The translations under genes were made by a program, and so were the position numbers. This document shows, one piece after another, positions 24,813-32,546 of a stretch of 54,246 nucleotides of DNA (position 1 is its first letter; every line of letters begins with the position of its first letter). The stretch covers positions 1 through 54,246 of the forward strand of contig DASSKK010000099.1 of assembly GCA_035690495.1 (NCBI GenBank). The letters run 5' to 3'. This stretch comes from DASSKK01 sp035690495. GTDB lineage: Bacteria > Actinomycetota > Actinomycetes > Propionibacteriales > Nocardioidaceae. Under the pieces are notes generated by a model that saw only the letters and a program-made list of their open reading frames with translations, searched no databases and had not been told where the DNA came from.

Positions 24813-25888
24813 TGGGACCTCCTGGCCAGGCTGTCTGAGAGGAAGATGTACTGCAGGGGGAGGACCTTGTGCGGGATGTTCTGGCACGAGTGGTTGCCCT
24901 CGTCGAAGACGTGGATCTCCTTGGGGCCGCCGGCGGCGTCGTACAGCTGCTGGGCGCTGTCCCATCCCACGAGGGGGTCCCGTTTGCCGGCGACGACGAG
25001 CAGGGGACACCTGATGGCGTGTGCAGACCGTTCCAAAGTGAGCGAGCCGGCGAGCCGCTCCGCCTCCTCCTCGTCGGCTGCGCCGGAGTAGTGCTCGAAC
25101 GCCTCACGAGTGACGGGCATCAGCTCGCGGTAGCGCCATCCCCAGTTGAACGGGCCGGACACCGCGACACAGGCCCGGACCCGCGGCTCGTGGGCGGCTG
25201 CCCGGGGGGCGTAGTAGCCACCCAGGCTGGAGCCGACCAGCCCCACGCGTGAGGCGTCTACGTCCTCCCGCGTCTCGAGGTAGTCGATGGCCGCTGCGAT
25301 CACCACCTCGTAGTCCGGACGGATGTGCGTCGTCAGGCTCATCTCGCCCTGGCCCGGCCCGTCGATGCTGAAGACGGCCATCCCGCGCGCGAGGAACCCG
25401 TTCCTGCCGGCGTGACGCCCCTCCTTGGTGCTGTCGAGGCCCGGGATGAGGATGATCACCGGTGGCCTCGGCACACCGGAGGGGACCGAGAGCAACCCGA
25501 CCAGGCTGGTGCCCTCGAACGGGAACCTCACCTTCTCGATCGCCCCAGCCGTGAGCGGAATCGACCGGTCGTAGCTCTCGACCATCTTCCGATAGCCGTA
25601 CTCGTGGAGCTCTCTGTCGCGGAAGAAGACGAACGCACCGACGTGATAGTAGAGGCTGGCCCGTTGCAGCCCTTCGATCGCCGACAGATCGTCTCCGCGG
25701 TCGAGCCATTGGCCGGCCAGCGCCTCGTGCTCCTCCGCGAGCTCGATCCACCTGGCCGCCCAGTCGTCCCAGGTCCGGATGCGGCGGGCCGCGACCTTGA
25801 TGTCCTCCATGAGGATCCCGGCACGGAGGAACCGGGGGGTCCACACGTCGAGGACCCGCTCCACGATCCCGTCGGACTCGTCCCGCAC
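24809..25888 (-). CDS. Alpha/beta hydrolase, DHPON-hydrolase/FrsA-like 2
   Basis: A 359-residue hydrolase with an N-terminal helical cap and core triad Ser221 (GSSLGGYYAPR), Asp304 (AGKRDPLVG) and His333 (EGNHSCQN), plus DGPGQGE before the nucleophile. It is close to paralogue 1 at 14.4 kb. I chose GTG 25888, which has AAGGGA upstream. An in-frame TTG at 25921 lies inside the operator and downstream -10 region, so it is unlikely. It is first in a two-gene operon with the M24-fold gene, a pairing that suggests consecutive hydrolytic steps on one molecule (inference). C-C hydrolysis of a ring-derived diketone, as in nicotine catabolism, is the nearest known reaction. Confidence 0.85.
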   Translation of the reverse strand: MRDESDGIVERVLDVWTPRFLRAGILMEDIKVAARRIRTWDDWAARWIELAEEHEALAGQWLDRGDDLSAIEGLQRASLYYHVGAFVFFRDRELHEYGYRKMVESYDRSIPLTAGAIEKVRFPFEGTSLVGLLSVPSGVPRPPVIILIPGLDSTKEGRHAGRNGFLARGMAVFSIDGPGQGEMSLTTHIRPDYEVVIAAAIDYLETREDVDASRVGLVGSSLGGYYAPRAAAHEPRVRACVAVSGPFNWGWRYRELMPVTREAFEHYSGAADEEEAERLAGSLTLERSAHAIRCPLLVVAGKRDPLVGWDSAQQLYDAAGGPKEIHVFDEGNHSCQNIPHKVLPLQYIFLSDSLARRSQ

Positions 25889-25916
25889 GAGGCATCCCTT
25901 CGCCTGGTTCGGAGTC

Positions 25917-25955
25917 TGCAAACGCTTGCATATCGTACCTCTGGTGAGCTGTCAA
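25917..25955 (-). promoter_or_regulatory. Promoter with LacI-type operator for hydrolase 2
   Basis: Minus-strand TTGACA (25955-25950), exactly 17 bases, then TATGCA (25932-25927) form a strong promoter. The operator TGCAAACGCTTGCA (25917-25930), a 14-base inverted repeat with one central mismatch, overlaps the -10. Confidence 0.7.
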
Positions 25956-25973
25956 GAGGACGCGCAGCTCCCG

Positions 25974-26018
25974 TTGACGCGCCTCCGGGGCGGGTCCATA
26001 GTGTCCCTCAAACGATTG
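25974..26018 (+). promoter_or_regulatory. Promoter with LacI-type operator for hydrolase 3
   Basis: TTGACG (25974-25979), 17 bases, then CATAGT (25997-26002), followed by operator core CAAACGATTG (26009-26018) at about the transcription start. Back to back with the minus-strand promoter, so both hydrolase transcripts can be repressed together. Confidence 0.65.
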
Positions 26019-26037
26019 CCACCGAAGGGACCGCGCT

Positions 26038-27237
26038 ATGACGACGGCCGAAGCAACCGACCGGCTCCGCGATCTCCCGCTGCGCGCCGACGAGGACCCG
26101 TTCACGGTCGCGGTGGGCGGGTTCTACCGCCGCTGGTTCAACCTGCTCGACGACATCGGTCTGCTGAAGACCACCGTCGCCGAGCTGACCGACACCGTCG
26201 ACGAGGAATGGGTCCCGGTGTGGAGCCGGGTCGCCAGGCAGCACGCCGACCAGGCCGAGGAGGCGTTGTCTCGTGGTGGCCGGGCGTCGGCCCGGCGCGG
26301 TTTCCTGCAGGCGAAGACGTACTACAGCATCGGGCGCTTCCCCTCGCCGTACCACTCGGGCACGTCCTTCGCCCCGGCGACGATGGGCCCGTTGAAGAGC
26401 GAGTGCTACCAGCGCTACCTCGAGTGCTTCGCCCGGGCCAGCGAACTGTCGGACGTCGGTCACGAGACGGTGAGCGTGACCGAGAGCGGGCTCTCGGCGG
26501 CGGGCTACCTCTACCTGCCGCCCGGCGCGTCCGCAACGAGCCCGGTCCCGGGTGTGCTGGTGATGTGCGGCGCGGACATGTTCAAGGAGGACCGCGAGCA
26601 CTATGCGCTCGGCGCGATCGGCGAGGGACTCGCCGCCCTCGTGGTCGACGGTCCCGGGACCGGCCAGACCACCTTCCCGCATGCTCCGGAGTCGATCGTC
26701 GCGTGGCAGAAGGCCCTGGACCTGCTCGAGTCGCGGCCGGAAGTGGTCGCGACCCGCCTGGGCGCCTTCGGCGTCAGCCGTGGCGGGCAGTGGGTCTTGC
26801 GTCTCGCGGCGCTCGACCACCGCGTGAAGGCCGTCGCTTCGATCGCTCCTAGCGGCGTGGGCTACGAAGGGTCGGCCGAGGAACGCGCAGCATGGCGAGA
26901 GTTCCGCAACGCCCGCGCCAAGCACTGGTTCGGTCCCGGTGCCGAAAGGCCGGCTGAGCCCGAGAAGATCACGGAGGAACAGCAGCGCGCGGACTTTCTC
27001 CGTTGGTCGCTGAAGCACAACGGGCTTCTCGAGCAGCTGCATGCCCCGTCATTGCTGATCAACGGCAAGAAGGACCATCTTTCCCCGATCGGGGAGTTGT
27101 ATCTGGCGTTGGAGAGCGGTCCCCCGACAAGTCGCACGGCCCGTGTCTACGAGGACGACGGCCACATCGCGGCAAGGAGCGAGCCCGAATGGGGGCCGGC
27201 AACGTGGTCGTGGATGCGACAGCAGTTGACCGGGTGA
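26038..27237 (+). CDS. Alpha/beta hydrolase, DHPON-hydrolase/FrsA-like 3
   Basis: A 399-residue, more diverged member of the same hydrolase group: helical cap domain 1-140, then a core with DGPGTGQ, nucleophile Ser247 in GVSRGGQW, Asp346 in NGKKDHLSP and His376 in EDDGHIAA. The triad is intact, but the nucleophile elbow GVSRGG differs from GxSLGG of the other two, suggesting another substrate. AAGGGA lies 8 bases before the ATG. It is transcribed alone from an operator-controlled promoter, divergent from hydrolase 2, and convergent with the E2 gene. The 53 bases after its stop contain no clear terminator. Confidence 0.85.
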   Translation: MTTAEATDRLRDLPLRADEDPFTVAVGGFYRRWFNLLDDIGLLKTTVAELTDTVDEEWVPVWSRVARQHADQAEEALSRGGRASARRGFLQAKTYYSIGRFPSPYHSGTSFAPATMGPLKSECYQRYLECFARASELSDVGHETVSVTESGLSAAGYLYLPPGASATSPVPGVLVMCGADMFKEDREHYALGAIGEGLAALVVDGPGTGQTTFPHAPESIVAWQKALDLLESRPEVVATRLGAFGVSRGGQWVLRLAALDHRVKAVASIAPSGVGYEGSAEERAAWREFRNARAKHWFGPGAERPAEPEKITEEQQRADFLRWSLKHNGLLEQLHAPSLLINGKKDHLSPIGELYLALESGPPTSRTARVYEDDGHIAARSEPEWGPATWSWMRQQLTG

Positions 27238-27290
27238 TCCATCCGTCCCTTCGTAGACGATCACCGATTGGGGTGGGTCTTCGGCGCACC

Positions 27291-28583
27291 TCAGGCGAGG
27301 ATGGTGGCCGGGGTCTCGAGCAAGGACACCAGTCTGTGCATCCAGCGCGCGGCGAGCGCGCCGTCGACGGGACGGTGGTCGACCGAGAGAGTGAGGCGGA
27401 TGACCGTACCCACGGCGGGTCCACCGTTCTCGACCACCGGCTCGTGGCGGGCAGCGCCGACGGCGAGGATCGCCGACTGGGGCGGGTTGATGATTGCGGC
27501 GAACTCCTCGGTGCCGTACATGCCGAGGTTGGTCACCGTGATCGTGCCGCCCTGGAGCTCCTCCTGACGCAGCCGGCCGTCCCGGGCGCGCTCGGCGAGG
27601 TCGCGGGCCATCGCGGTGAGGCTGCTGATCGTCAAGCCCTCAACGCCCCGGACCACCGGCGTGAGCAGACCCCGATCGGTGGCCACCGCGACGCCGACGT
27701 CCACGGTCGAGAACCGGCGGACAGCGTCCGGGGTCCAGATCGCGTTCATCTCGGGCACGAGCGTGTGCGTGCGACCGACCGCCTTGACGATCAGGTCGTT
27801 GAGGGAGATCTTGACCGGCGCGTGCTGGTTGAGCTGCTCTCGAAGCCGAAGCAGCTCCTCGGCGCGGACGGTGGCGCGCACGTAGAAGTGCGGAGCGGTC
27901 TGCTTGCTCTCGACGAGCCGGGTCGCGATGGCGCGGCGCATCCGGGAGTGGGGTACGTCGGACGCGCCGGCTGCCGGCAGCATGGGTGTCGTCCCCGAGG
28001 GCGCCGGAGCCGATGCCGAGGGTGCGGCAACGGATCCGCCCCCGTTGCGACCAGCCGCTGATTCGGCTCCGGCGACGGCGGCCTCCACGTCGCGCCGCAG
28101 GATCCGGCCGCGCGGGCCGGTGCCGGTCAGCTGCTGCAGGCCGAGGCCGGCCTCACGAGCCAGCCGGCGGGCGAGCGGGCTGGCGAAGATGCGGCCGTTG
28201 GAAGCAGGGTCGGGCGGGTGGTTTCGAGACGCTCGCTCCTCAACCACCGATGCTCGCTCCTCAACCACCGATGCTCGCTCCTCGACCACCGGTGCGGAGA
28301 CACCGAGCGAGGCGAGCAGCGCATCCAAGTCGTCGACGGCCTCATCGGCAGCACCCAGAACCGCGATCGGAGCCCCCACGGCGACCTGGGCCCCGTTCGG
28401 CACGAGCGTCATGAGCAGGGTCCCAGACGCCTCCGCCTCCACGTCGACAACTGCCTTCTCGGTCTCGACAGTGGCGATGGTGTCCTCCTGGGCGAACGAC
28501 GAACCCTCGGGCACCTGCCACTCCTGGAGCACCGCCTCCACCGCGTTCGCGGCGACCTCGGGCATCCGCAACAGCCAGGCCAT
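27291..28583 (-). CDS. 2-oxoacid dehydrogenase E2 (dihydrolipoamide acyltransferase)
   Basis: A 430-residue E2: lipoyl domain 1-77 with lipoylated Lys43 (VETEKAVVD), a flexible linker, peripheral-subunit-binding domain about 132-168 (FASPLARRLAREAGL, GTGPRGRILRRDV), then the catalytic acyltransferase domain with HxxxDG active site (DHRPVDGA). The linker holds three tandem VVEERAS units at 99-119, encoded by a DNA repeat. ATG 28583 shares its last-base position with the E1 stop, so the genes are coupled. With E1 it would convert a 2-oxo acid or acetoin to an acyl-CoA. No E3 is encoded here, so a housekeeping lipoamide dehydrogenase is presumably used. Confidence 0.9.
   Translation of the reverse strand: MAWLLRMPEVAANAVEAVLQEWQVPEGSSFAQEDTIATVETEKAVVDVEAEASGTLLMTLVPNGAQVAVGAPIAVLGAADEAVDDLDALLASLGVSAPVVEERASVVEERASVVEERASRNHPPDPASNGRIFASPLARRLAREAGLGLQQLTGTGPRGRILRRDVEAAVAGAESAAGRNGGGSVAAPSASAPAPSGTTPMLPAAGASDVPHSRMRRAIATRLVESKQTAPHFYVRATVRAEELLRLREQLNQHAPVKISLNDLIVKAVGRTHTLVPEMNAIWTPDAVRRFSTVDVGVAVATDRGLLTPVVRGVEGLTISSLTAMARDLAERARDGRLRQEELQGGTITVTNLGMYGTEEFAAIINPPQSAILAVGAARHEPVVENGGPAVGTVIRLTLSVDHRPVDGALAARWMHRLVSLLETPATILA
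28217..28293. repeat. In-frame palindromic and tandem 21-base repeat in E2 linker
   Basis: Three head-to-tail 21-base units start at 28231, 28252 and 28273; the first two are identical and the third has two A-to-G differences. They sit against an imperfect inverted repeat running from GGTGGTTTCGAG (28217-28228) to AACCACC (28242-28248). The unit, with its GCTCGCTCCTCAACCACC core, resembles dispersed intergenic palindromes I associate with Nocardioides-type genomes; that association is from memory. Each unit is seven codons, so the frame is kept. Confidence 0.7.
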
Positions 28584-30763
28584 CAGTACCTCGCCATCTC
28601 GTTCAACTTGGCGACCACCTCGTCGGCCTGCGCGATCGCGGCCCGCTCCAGCACCTTGCTGATGCTCGGCGACGCCTCGCCTCCGGTGACCCGCTGCACC
28701 GGCTCGTCGAGCCAGTCGAAGAACCTGCGGTGGATCTCGTCGGCCAGCCATCCGCCGTATGCCGTACCGACCGGACCCTGCTCGGCGATGAGCACCCGGT
28801 TGGTCTTCTTGACGCTCTCCCCGACCGTGTCCCAGTCGAGGCTGGCCCGATCCAGCCAGCGTAGGTCGATCACCTCAGCATCGATCTTCCCGACGGAGGA
28901 GACTGCCGAGAGCACGAACGGGACCATGGCCAGGTAGGAGATCACGGTGACGTCTCGTCCCGGGCGTCGTACCGCCGCCTTCCCCACCGGAAGGCAGTAG
29001 TCGAAGTCGGAGACCGGCCCCTCCCCGGTGGACCCATAGAGGTCGACGTGCTCGAGCACCACCACCGGGTCGTTGCAGCGCAGCGCGGTGTTCATCAGGC
29101 CCACGTAGTCGAACGGCGTGGTCGGCGCGACGATCCGCCAGCCCGGTGCGGTCGCGAAGATGCCGGCCGGGTCCATGGAGTGCTGCGAGCCGTATCCGGT
29201 GCCCATCGCCACCTTGCTGCGCAGCACGAGCGGCACGTTCCCGTCGCCGCCGAACATGTGCCGGGCCTTGGCGATCTGGTTGAACAGCTGGTCGGCGGCG
29301 ACCCACATGAAGTCGGCGTACATGAACTCCACGACCGGGCGGAACCGGCCGTCGAGCGCGATGCCGCCGCCGAGACCGGCGAACGCGTTCTCACTGATCG
29401 GGGTGCCGAGGATCCGGTCCGGGAAGCGTTCCTTGAGGCCGCGGGTGGCGCCGTTGGTGCCGCCGTTGAGCTTGTGCACGTCCTCGCCGAGCACCACGAC
29501 GCCGTCGTCGGTCTCCATCCGCCGGCCGAGCACGGCGGAGACCACGTCGATGAGCTTGCACTCGGCCACCTCGCCGTCGAACGTGTCCCGGTCGGTGAAC
29601 CGCGCACCGGACAGCTCGCTGAGATCGCCGCGCACACCGACATCAACAAAGGCGGGGTCGGGCCACTCCGACGGGCGGATCCGCCGCTGGCCCGGCTTGC
29701 CGCCGGGGAGGGGCTCGAGCAGCACGGAGCCGATCTCGTCCATCGCTAGCTTGGCGCGCGACAGGGTCGCGTCGGCCTCGGCGTCGGTGAGGATGCCGCG
29801 TCGTACCAGATGTGAACGCACCTGCGCGAGCGGGTCGCGGGCCCGCCACTCGCGCTCCTCCTCCTTGGTTCGGTAGCCGAACGCGCTGCCCGGGAAGCCG
29901 CCGTTCTGGTGAAAGTACCGATAGGTATCGGCCTCCACGACCGTCGGACCGAGGCCGGCGCGCATGTGCTCGGCCGCCTCCTGCATCGCCAGGTGCACCG
30001 CGAGAGGGTCCATCCCGTCGACCTTCCAGCTCGGGATGTTGAACCCGAGCCCACGCGCGGACAGCCGCGGCTCGCCGGTTGCCTCGAAGACGGTGGTGGA
30101 CACGGCGTACTGGTTGTTCTCGATGAAGAAGCAGATCGGCAGCCGCCACGCGGACGCGAGGTTCAGCGTCTCCAGCGTGGAGCCGATGTTCGCCGCGCCG
30201 TCGCCGAAGTAGGTCACCGACACCGCGTCGGTGCCGGCCTCCCGGTGCGCCCACGCGTAGCCCGCCGCGATCGGCACGCCGCCGCCGACGATCGCGTTGG
30301 TGCCCACCGCCCCCGCCTCCTTCCACTGGAGGTGCATCGACCCGCCGCGGCCGTGGCTCCAGCCTCGGTCCAGCCCGCAGATCTCGGCGAGGGTACGCAG
30401 CAGCACGGTGCGCGCGTCCTCGGGCAGCTCACCGGCCGGATCGATGCCCTTGGGCGCTACGTGCGCGAGCGCCTTGGCCAGGAACTGGTGGTGACCGCGG
30501 TGCGATCCGTTGACGGTGTCCTCGCTGGTCAGCGCGAGCACCGAGCCGACCGCGCCGCCCTCCTGGCCGATGCTGGAGTGCGCCGGTCCATGGATCAGCC
30601 CTGTGCCAGCGAGCTCGAGGACGTACTCCTCGAAGGTCCGGATCAGCGTCAACTGGCTCCAGATCGCGGTCAGCAGCTGCGGGTCGGCGCGGTCCCAGTC
30701 CTCGTCGGCAACCGCGAGCTCGACCCACGGTGCGGCGGGTTCGAGGCGGGTGTGCGTGCTCAT
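28583..30763 (-). CDS. Thiamine-diphosphate 2-oxoacid dehydrogenase E1, fused alpha-beta
   Basis: A 726-residue protein joining the alpha chain (about 1-370) and the beta chain (about 400-726) of a branched-chain/acetoin/pyruvate-type E1. The ThDP-Mg motif runs from GDG at 187-189 to NN at 216-217. HGPAHSSIGQE near the N-terminus and SHRGHHQFLAK are typical of the acetoin/pyruvate branch. The beta half has LGEDV, TPISENAFAGLGGG and the C-terminal transketolase domain. ATG 30763 is preceded by AAGGAGG. First gene of the E1-E2 operon, opposite VOC-GntR, with TTGGATCCAA in the shared promoter region, so GntR 1 probably controls it. The substrate is a 2-oxo acid or acetoin-like compound from the pathway. 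Confidence 0.9.
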   Translation of the reverse strand: MSTHTRLEPAAPWVELAVADEDWDRADPQLLTAIWSQLTLIRTFEEYVLELAGTGLIHGPAHSSIGQEGGAVGSVLALTSEDTVNGSHRGHHQFLAKALAHVAPKGIDPAGELPEDARTVLLRTLAEICGLDRGWSHGRGGSMHLQWKEAGAVGTNAIVGGGVPIAAGYAWAHREAGTDAVSVTYFGDGAANIGSTLETLNLASAWRLPICFFIENNQYAVSTTVFEATGEPRLSARGLGFNIPSWKVDGMDPLAVHLAMQEAAEHMRAGLGPTVVEADTYRYFHQNGGFPGSAFGYRTKEEEREWRARDPLAQVRSHLVRRGILTDAEADATLSRAKLAMDEIGSVLLEPLPGGKPGQRRIRPSEWPDPAFVDVGVRGDLSELSGARFTDRDTFDGEVAECKLIDVVSAVLGRRMETDDGVVVLGEDVHKLNGGTNGATRGLKERFPDRILGTPISENAFAGLGGGIALDGRFRPVVEFMYADFMWVAADQLFNQIAKARHMFGGDGNVPLVLRSKVAMGTGYGSQHSMDPAGIFATAPGWRIVAPTTPFDYVGLMNTALRCNDPVVVLEHVDLYGSTGEGPVSDFDYCLPVGKAAVRRPGRDVTVISYLAMVPFVLSAVSSVGKIDAEVIDLRWLDRASLDWDTVGESVKKTNRVLIAEQGPVGTAYGGWLADEIHRRFFDWLDEPVQRVTGGEASPSISKVLERAAIAQADEVVAKLNEMARY

Positions 30764-30797
30764 CGGCACCTCCTTGAGCGATCACCTTGGCACAGGA

Positions 30798-30807
30798 TTG
30801 GATCCAA
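30798..30807. promoter_or_regulatory. Candidate GntR operator 1
   Basis: The perfect ten-base palindrome TTGGATCCAA lies 35 bases before the E1 start codon. It recurs nearly intact 63 bases away at 30861-30871. It is unrelated to the LacI-type sites. Confidence 0.5.
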
Positions 30808-30828
30808 GGTCCAGTACTTCTGTCGTGC

Positions 30829-30871
30829 TAGACACGCGGCACACGTATGTCCTAGCGTGAGTGGATCCAAT
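30829..30871 (+). promoter_or_regulatory. Candidate promoter and GntR operator 2 for VOC-GntR-Mo operon
   Basis: TAGACA (30829-30834), 18 bases, then TAGCGT (30853-30858) is a reasonable promoter. TGGATCCAAT (30862-30871) follows directly, matching nine bases of operator 1. This placement predicts self-repression by the GntR encoded two genes in. Confidence 0.45.
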
Positions 30872-30889
30872 ATTCAGGAGGTACGACGG

Positions 30890-31402
30890 ATGGGGTTGCC
30901 GGGCCTTCGACGGCTGGACCACATCGGCTTCACGGTGCCCGACCTCGACGAGGCCTCGAAGTTCCTCGTCGACGTGCTGGGGTGTGAGTACCTGTACTCG
31001 CTCGGGCCCTTCCAGAGCGACGACGACTGGATGGCCGAGCACCTGAACGTGCACCCGCGCGCGGAGATGCGCGAGAACCGGTGGTTCCGCTGCGGCGACC
31101 AGGCGATCTTCGAGGTCTTCGACTACCGCGCCCCCGACCAGGAGGGCCGGATCCCGCGCAACAGTGACATCGGCGGCCACCACGTGGCGCTCTACGTCGA
31201 CGACCTGGACGAGGCGGTGGCCTACCTGCGCGGCCGGGGCGTGCAGGTGCTGGGCGAGCCGACCGCGTCCAAGGGGCCCGCGGAAGGTAACCGGTGGGTG
31301 TACTTCCTGTCCCCGTGGGGGATGCAGTTCGAGCTGGTGTCGTACCCGGGTGGGAAGAAGTTCGACCGGGGGCAGGCGGCCCCTGAAGGAGAGGCCGGAT
31401 GA
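30890..31402 (+). CDS. VOC-family (glyoxalase/dioxygenase superfamily) protein
   Basis: A 170-residue protein with two beta-alpha-beta-beta-beta modules of the vicinal-oxygen-chelate fold. Likely metal ligands are His11 (LDHIGFTV), a His in GGHHVALYV and the Glu in MQFELVSYPG, the pattern of metal-dependent VOC enzymes. Superfamily members include extradiol dioxygenases, glyoxalase I, and methylmalonyl-CoA epimerase. AGGAGGT lies 7 bases before ATG 30890; the frame is open upstream but runs through the divergent promoter. It leads an operon with GntR 1 and the IorAB-like molybdenum hydroxylase. A ring-cleavage or isomerase role on the hydroxylated product is possible. Confidence 0.82.
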   Translation: MGLPGLRRLDHIGFTVPDLDEASKFLVDVLGCEYLYSLGPFQSDDDWMAEHLNVHPRAEMRENRWFRCGDQAIFEVFDYRAPDQEGRIPRNSDIGGHHVALYVDDLDEAVAYLRGRGVQVLGEPTASKGPAEGNRWVYFLSPWGMQFELVSYPGGKKFDRGQAAPEGEAG

Positions 31403-32064
31403 CCGCCACCGCCGCCACCGCCACCGTCCCTGCCGCCAGTGCCCGGGTGGCCGACTACCTGCGCGACGCGATCCTCGGCGGCGAGATCGGCCCCGGGGAG
31501 TGGATCCGGCAGGAGGAGATCGCCGACCGGTTCGGGGCCAGCCGGCTGCCGGTGCGCGAGGCGCTGCGGATCCTGGAGGCCGAGGGGCTGACCGAGCACA
31601 TGCCGAACAAGGGCGCCCGGGTCCCCCGGCTGGGCCGGCACGAGGTGGACGTGATCTACCAGATGCGCGAACGCCTGGAGCCGCTCGCCATCACCGAGAG
31701 CATCTCGCACCTCGCCCGAGCCGAGCTGGACCGGCTGGAGGAGGTGCAGCGGCGCATCGAGACCAACGGGGATGTGGGCGAGTTCCTGGCCCTGGACCGG
31801 GAGTTCCACCTGCTCAGCTACAGCGGGTGTCCGATCGAGCAGCTCAACGGCATGGTGAACCGGCTGTGGAACTCCACCCAGCACTACCGGCGGGCGTTCG
31901 TGCAGCTGAGCGGTCCGGGTCGGATGTGGGTGGTCAACGCCGAGCACCGGCTGATCCTGGACGCGGTGACCCGCCGGGACAGCGTGGACGCCGAACGTCA
32001 CCTCTCCGGGCACATCCGCCGCACCCGCATCGAGCTCGACCAGCACCCGGAGGTCTTCGAGTGA
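31399..32064 (+). CDS. GntR-family regulator, FCD type (GntR 1)
   Basis: A 221-residue regulator with a winged helix-turn-helix at about 14-80 (QEEIADRFGASRLPVREALR) and an all-helical FCD effector domain whose metal ligands are visible: Asp and His in LDREFHLL, His in NAEHRLIL, His in SGHIRRT. FCD proteins usually sense small carboxylates and repress divergent catabolic genes. It overlaps the VOC gene and the Fe-S gene by 4 bases each, so it is encoded within the operon it probably controls. The twin TTGGATCCAA-type sites between this operon and E1-E2 are the probable targets. Confidence 0.9.
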   Translation: MTATAATATVPAASARVADYLRDAILGGEIGPGEWIRQEEIADRFGASRLPVREALRILEAEGLTEHMPNKGARVPRLGRHEVDVIYQMRERLEPLAITESISHLARAELDRLEEVQRRIETNGDVGEFLALDREFHLLSYSGCPIEQLNGMVNRLWNSTQHYRRAFVQLSGPGRMWVVNAEHRLILDAVTRRDSVDAERHLSGHIRRTRIELDQHPEVFE

Positions 32065-32546
32065 CCTTCCGGCTCACCGTCAACGGCCGCGACGTCACCG
32101 TAGACGCCGAGCCGGGCACGCCGCTGTTATCTGTGCTGCGCGAGGACCTGGACCTGAAGGGCTCGCGGTTCGGCTGCGGCATGGGGCTGTGTGGCGCCTG
32201 CAACGTGATGGTCAACGGCACGGTGACGCCCTCCTGTGACACTCCGATGTGGTCGGTAGACGGCGCCGAGGTGGTCACCGTCGAGGGGCTCGGGTCCGAG
32301 GCCGGCTTGCATCCTGTGCAGCAGGCGATCCTCGACGAGCAGGCCGCGCAGTGCGGCTACTGCATCTCCGGGATCGTGGTCCGCGCCGCCGCGCTGCTGA
32401 GCGAGAACCCCTCCCCCACCGAGGAGGACATCTGCGCCGCGTTGGACAAGAACCTGTGCCGCTGCGGGAGCCAGCGGCGGATCGTGCGTGCGGTTCTGCG
32501 GGCGGTTGCTCCTGAGGGTCGCCAGACAGCCCGGGCACCGCGATGA
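32061..32546 (+). CDS. [2Fe-2S] subunit of molybdenum hydroxylase (IorA/CoxS type)
   Basis: A 161-residue protein with the plant-ferredoxin-type cluster motif in the N-terminal half (GCGMGLCGACN, then SCDTP) and the second cluster pair in the helical C-terminal half (QCGYCISG and LCRCGSQR). It passes electrons from the molybdopterin subunit encoded next. There is no FAD subunit in this operon, which is the two-subunit architecture of isoquinoline 1-oxidoreductase and nicotinate dehydrogenase. GTG 32061 overlaps the GntR stop as GTGA; the upstream extension of the frame is shadow. Confidence 0.92.
   Translation: MTFRLTVNGRDVTVDAEPGTPLLSVLREDLDLKGSRFGCGMGLCGACNVMVNGTVTPSCDTPMWSVDGAEVVTVEGLGSEAGLHPVQQAILDEQAAQCGYCISGIVVRAAALLSENPSPTEEDICAALDKNLCRCGSQRRIVRAVLRAVAPEGRQTARAPR

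Noticed and set aside
27238..27290. Terminator between convergent hydrolase 3 and E2
   Set aside because: No stem longer than four pairs and no T-tract could be found.
28217..28293. CRISPR array
   Set aside because: The repeats are tandem without spacers, in frame within E2, and no cas gene is present.
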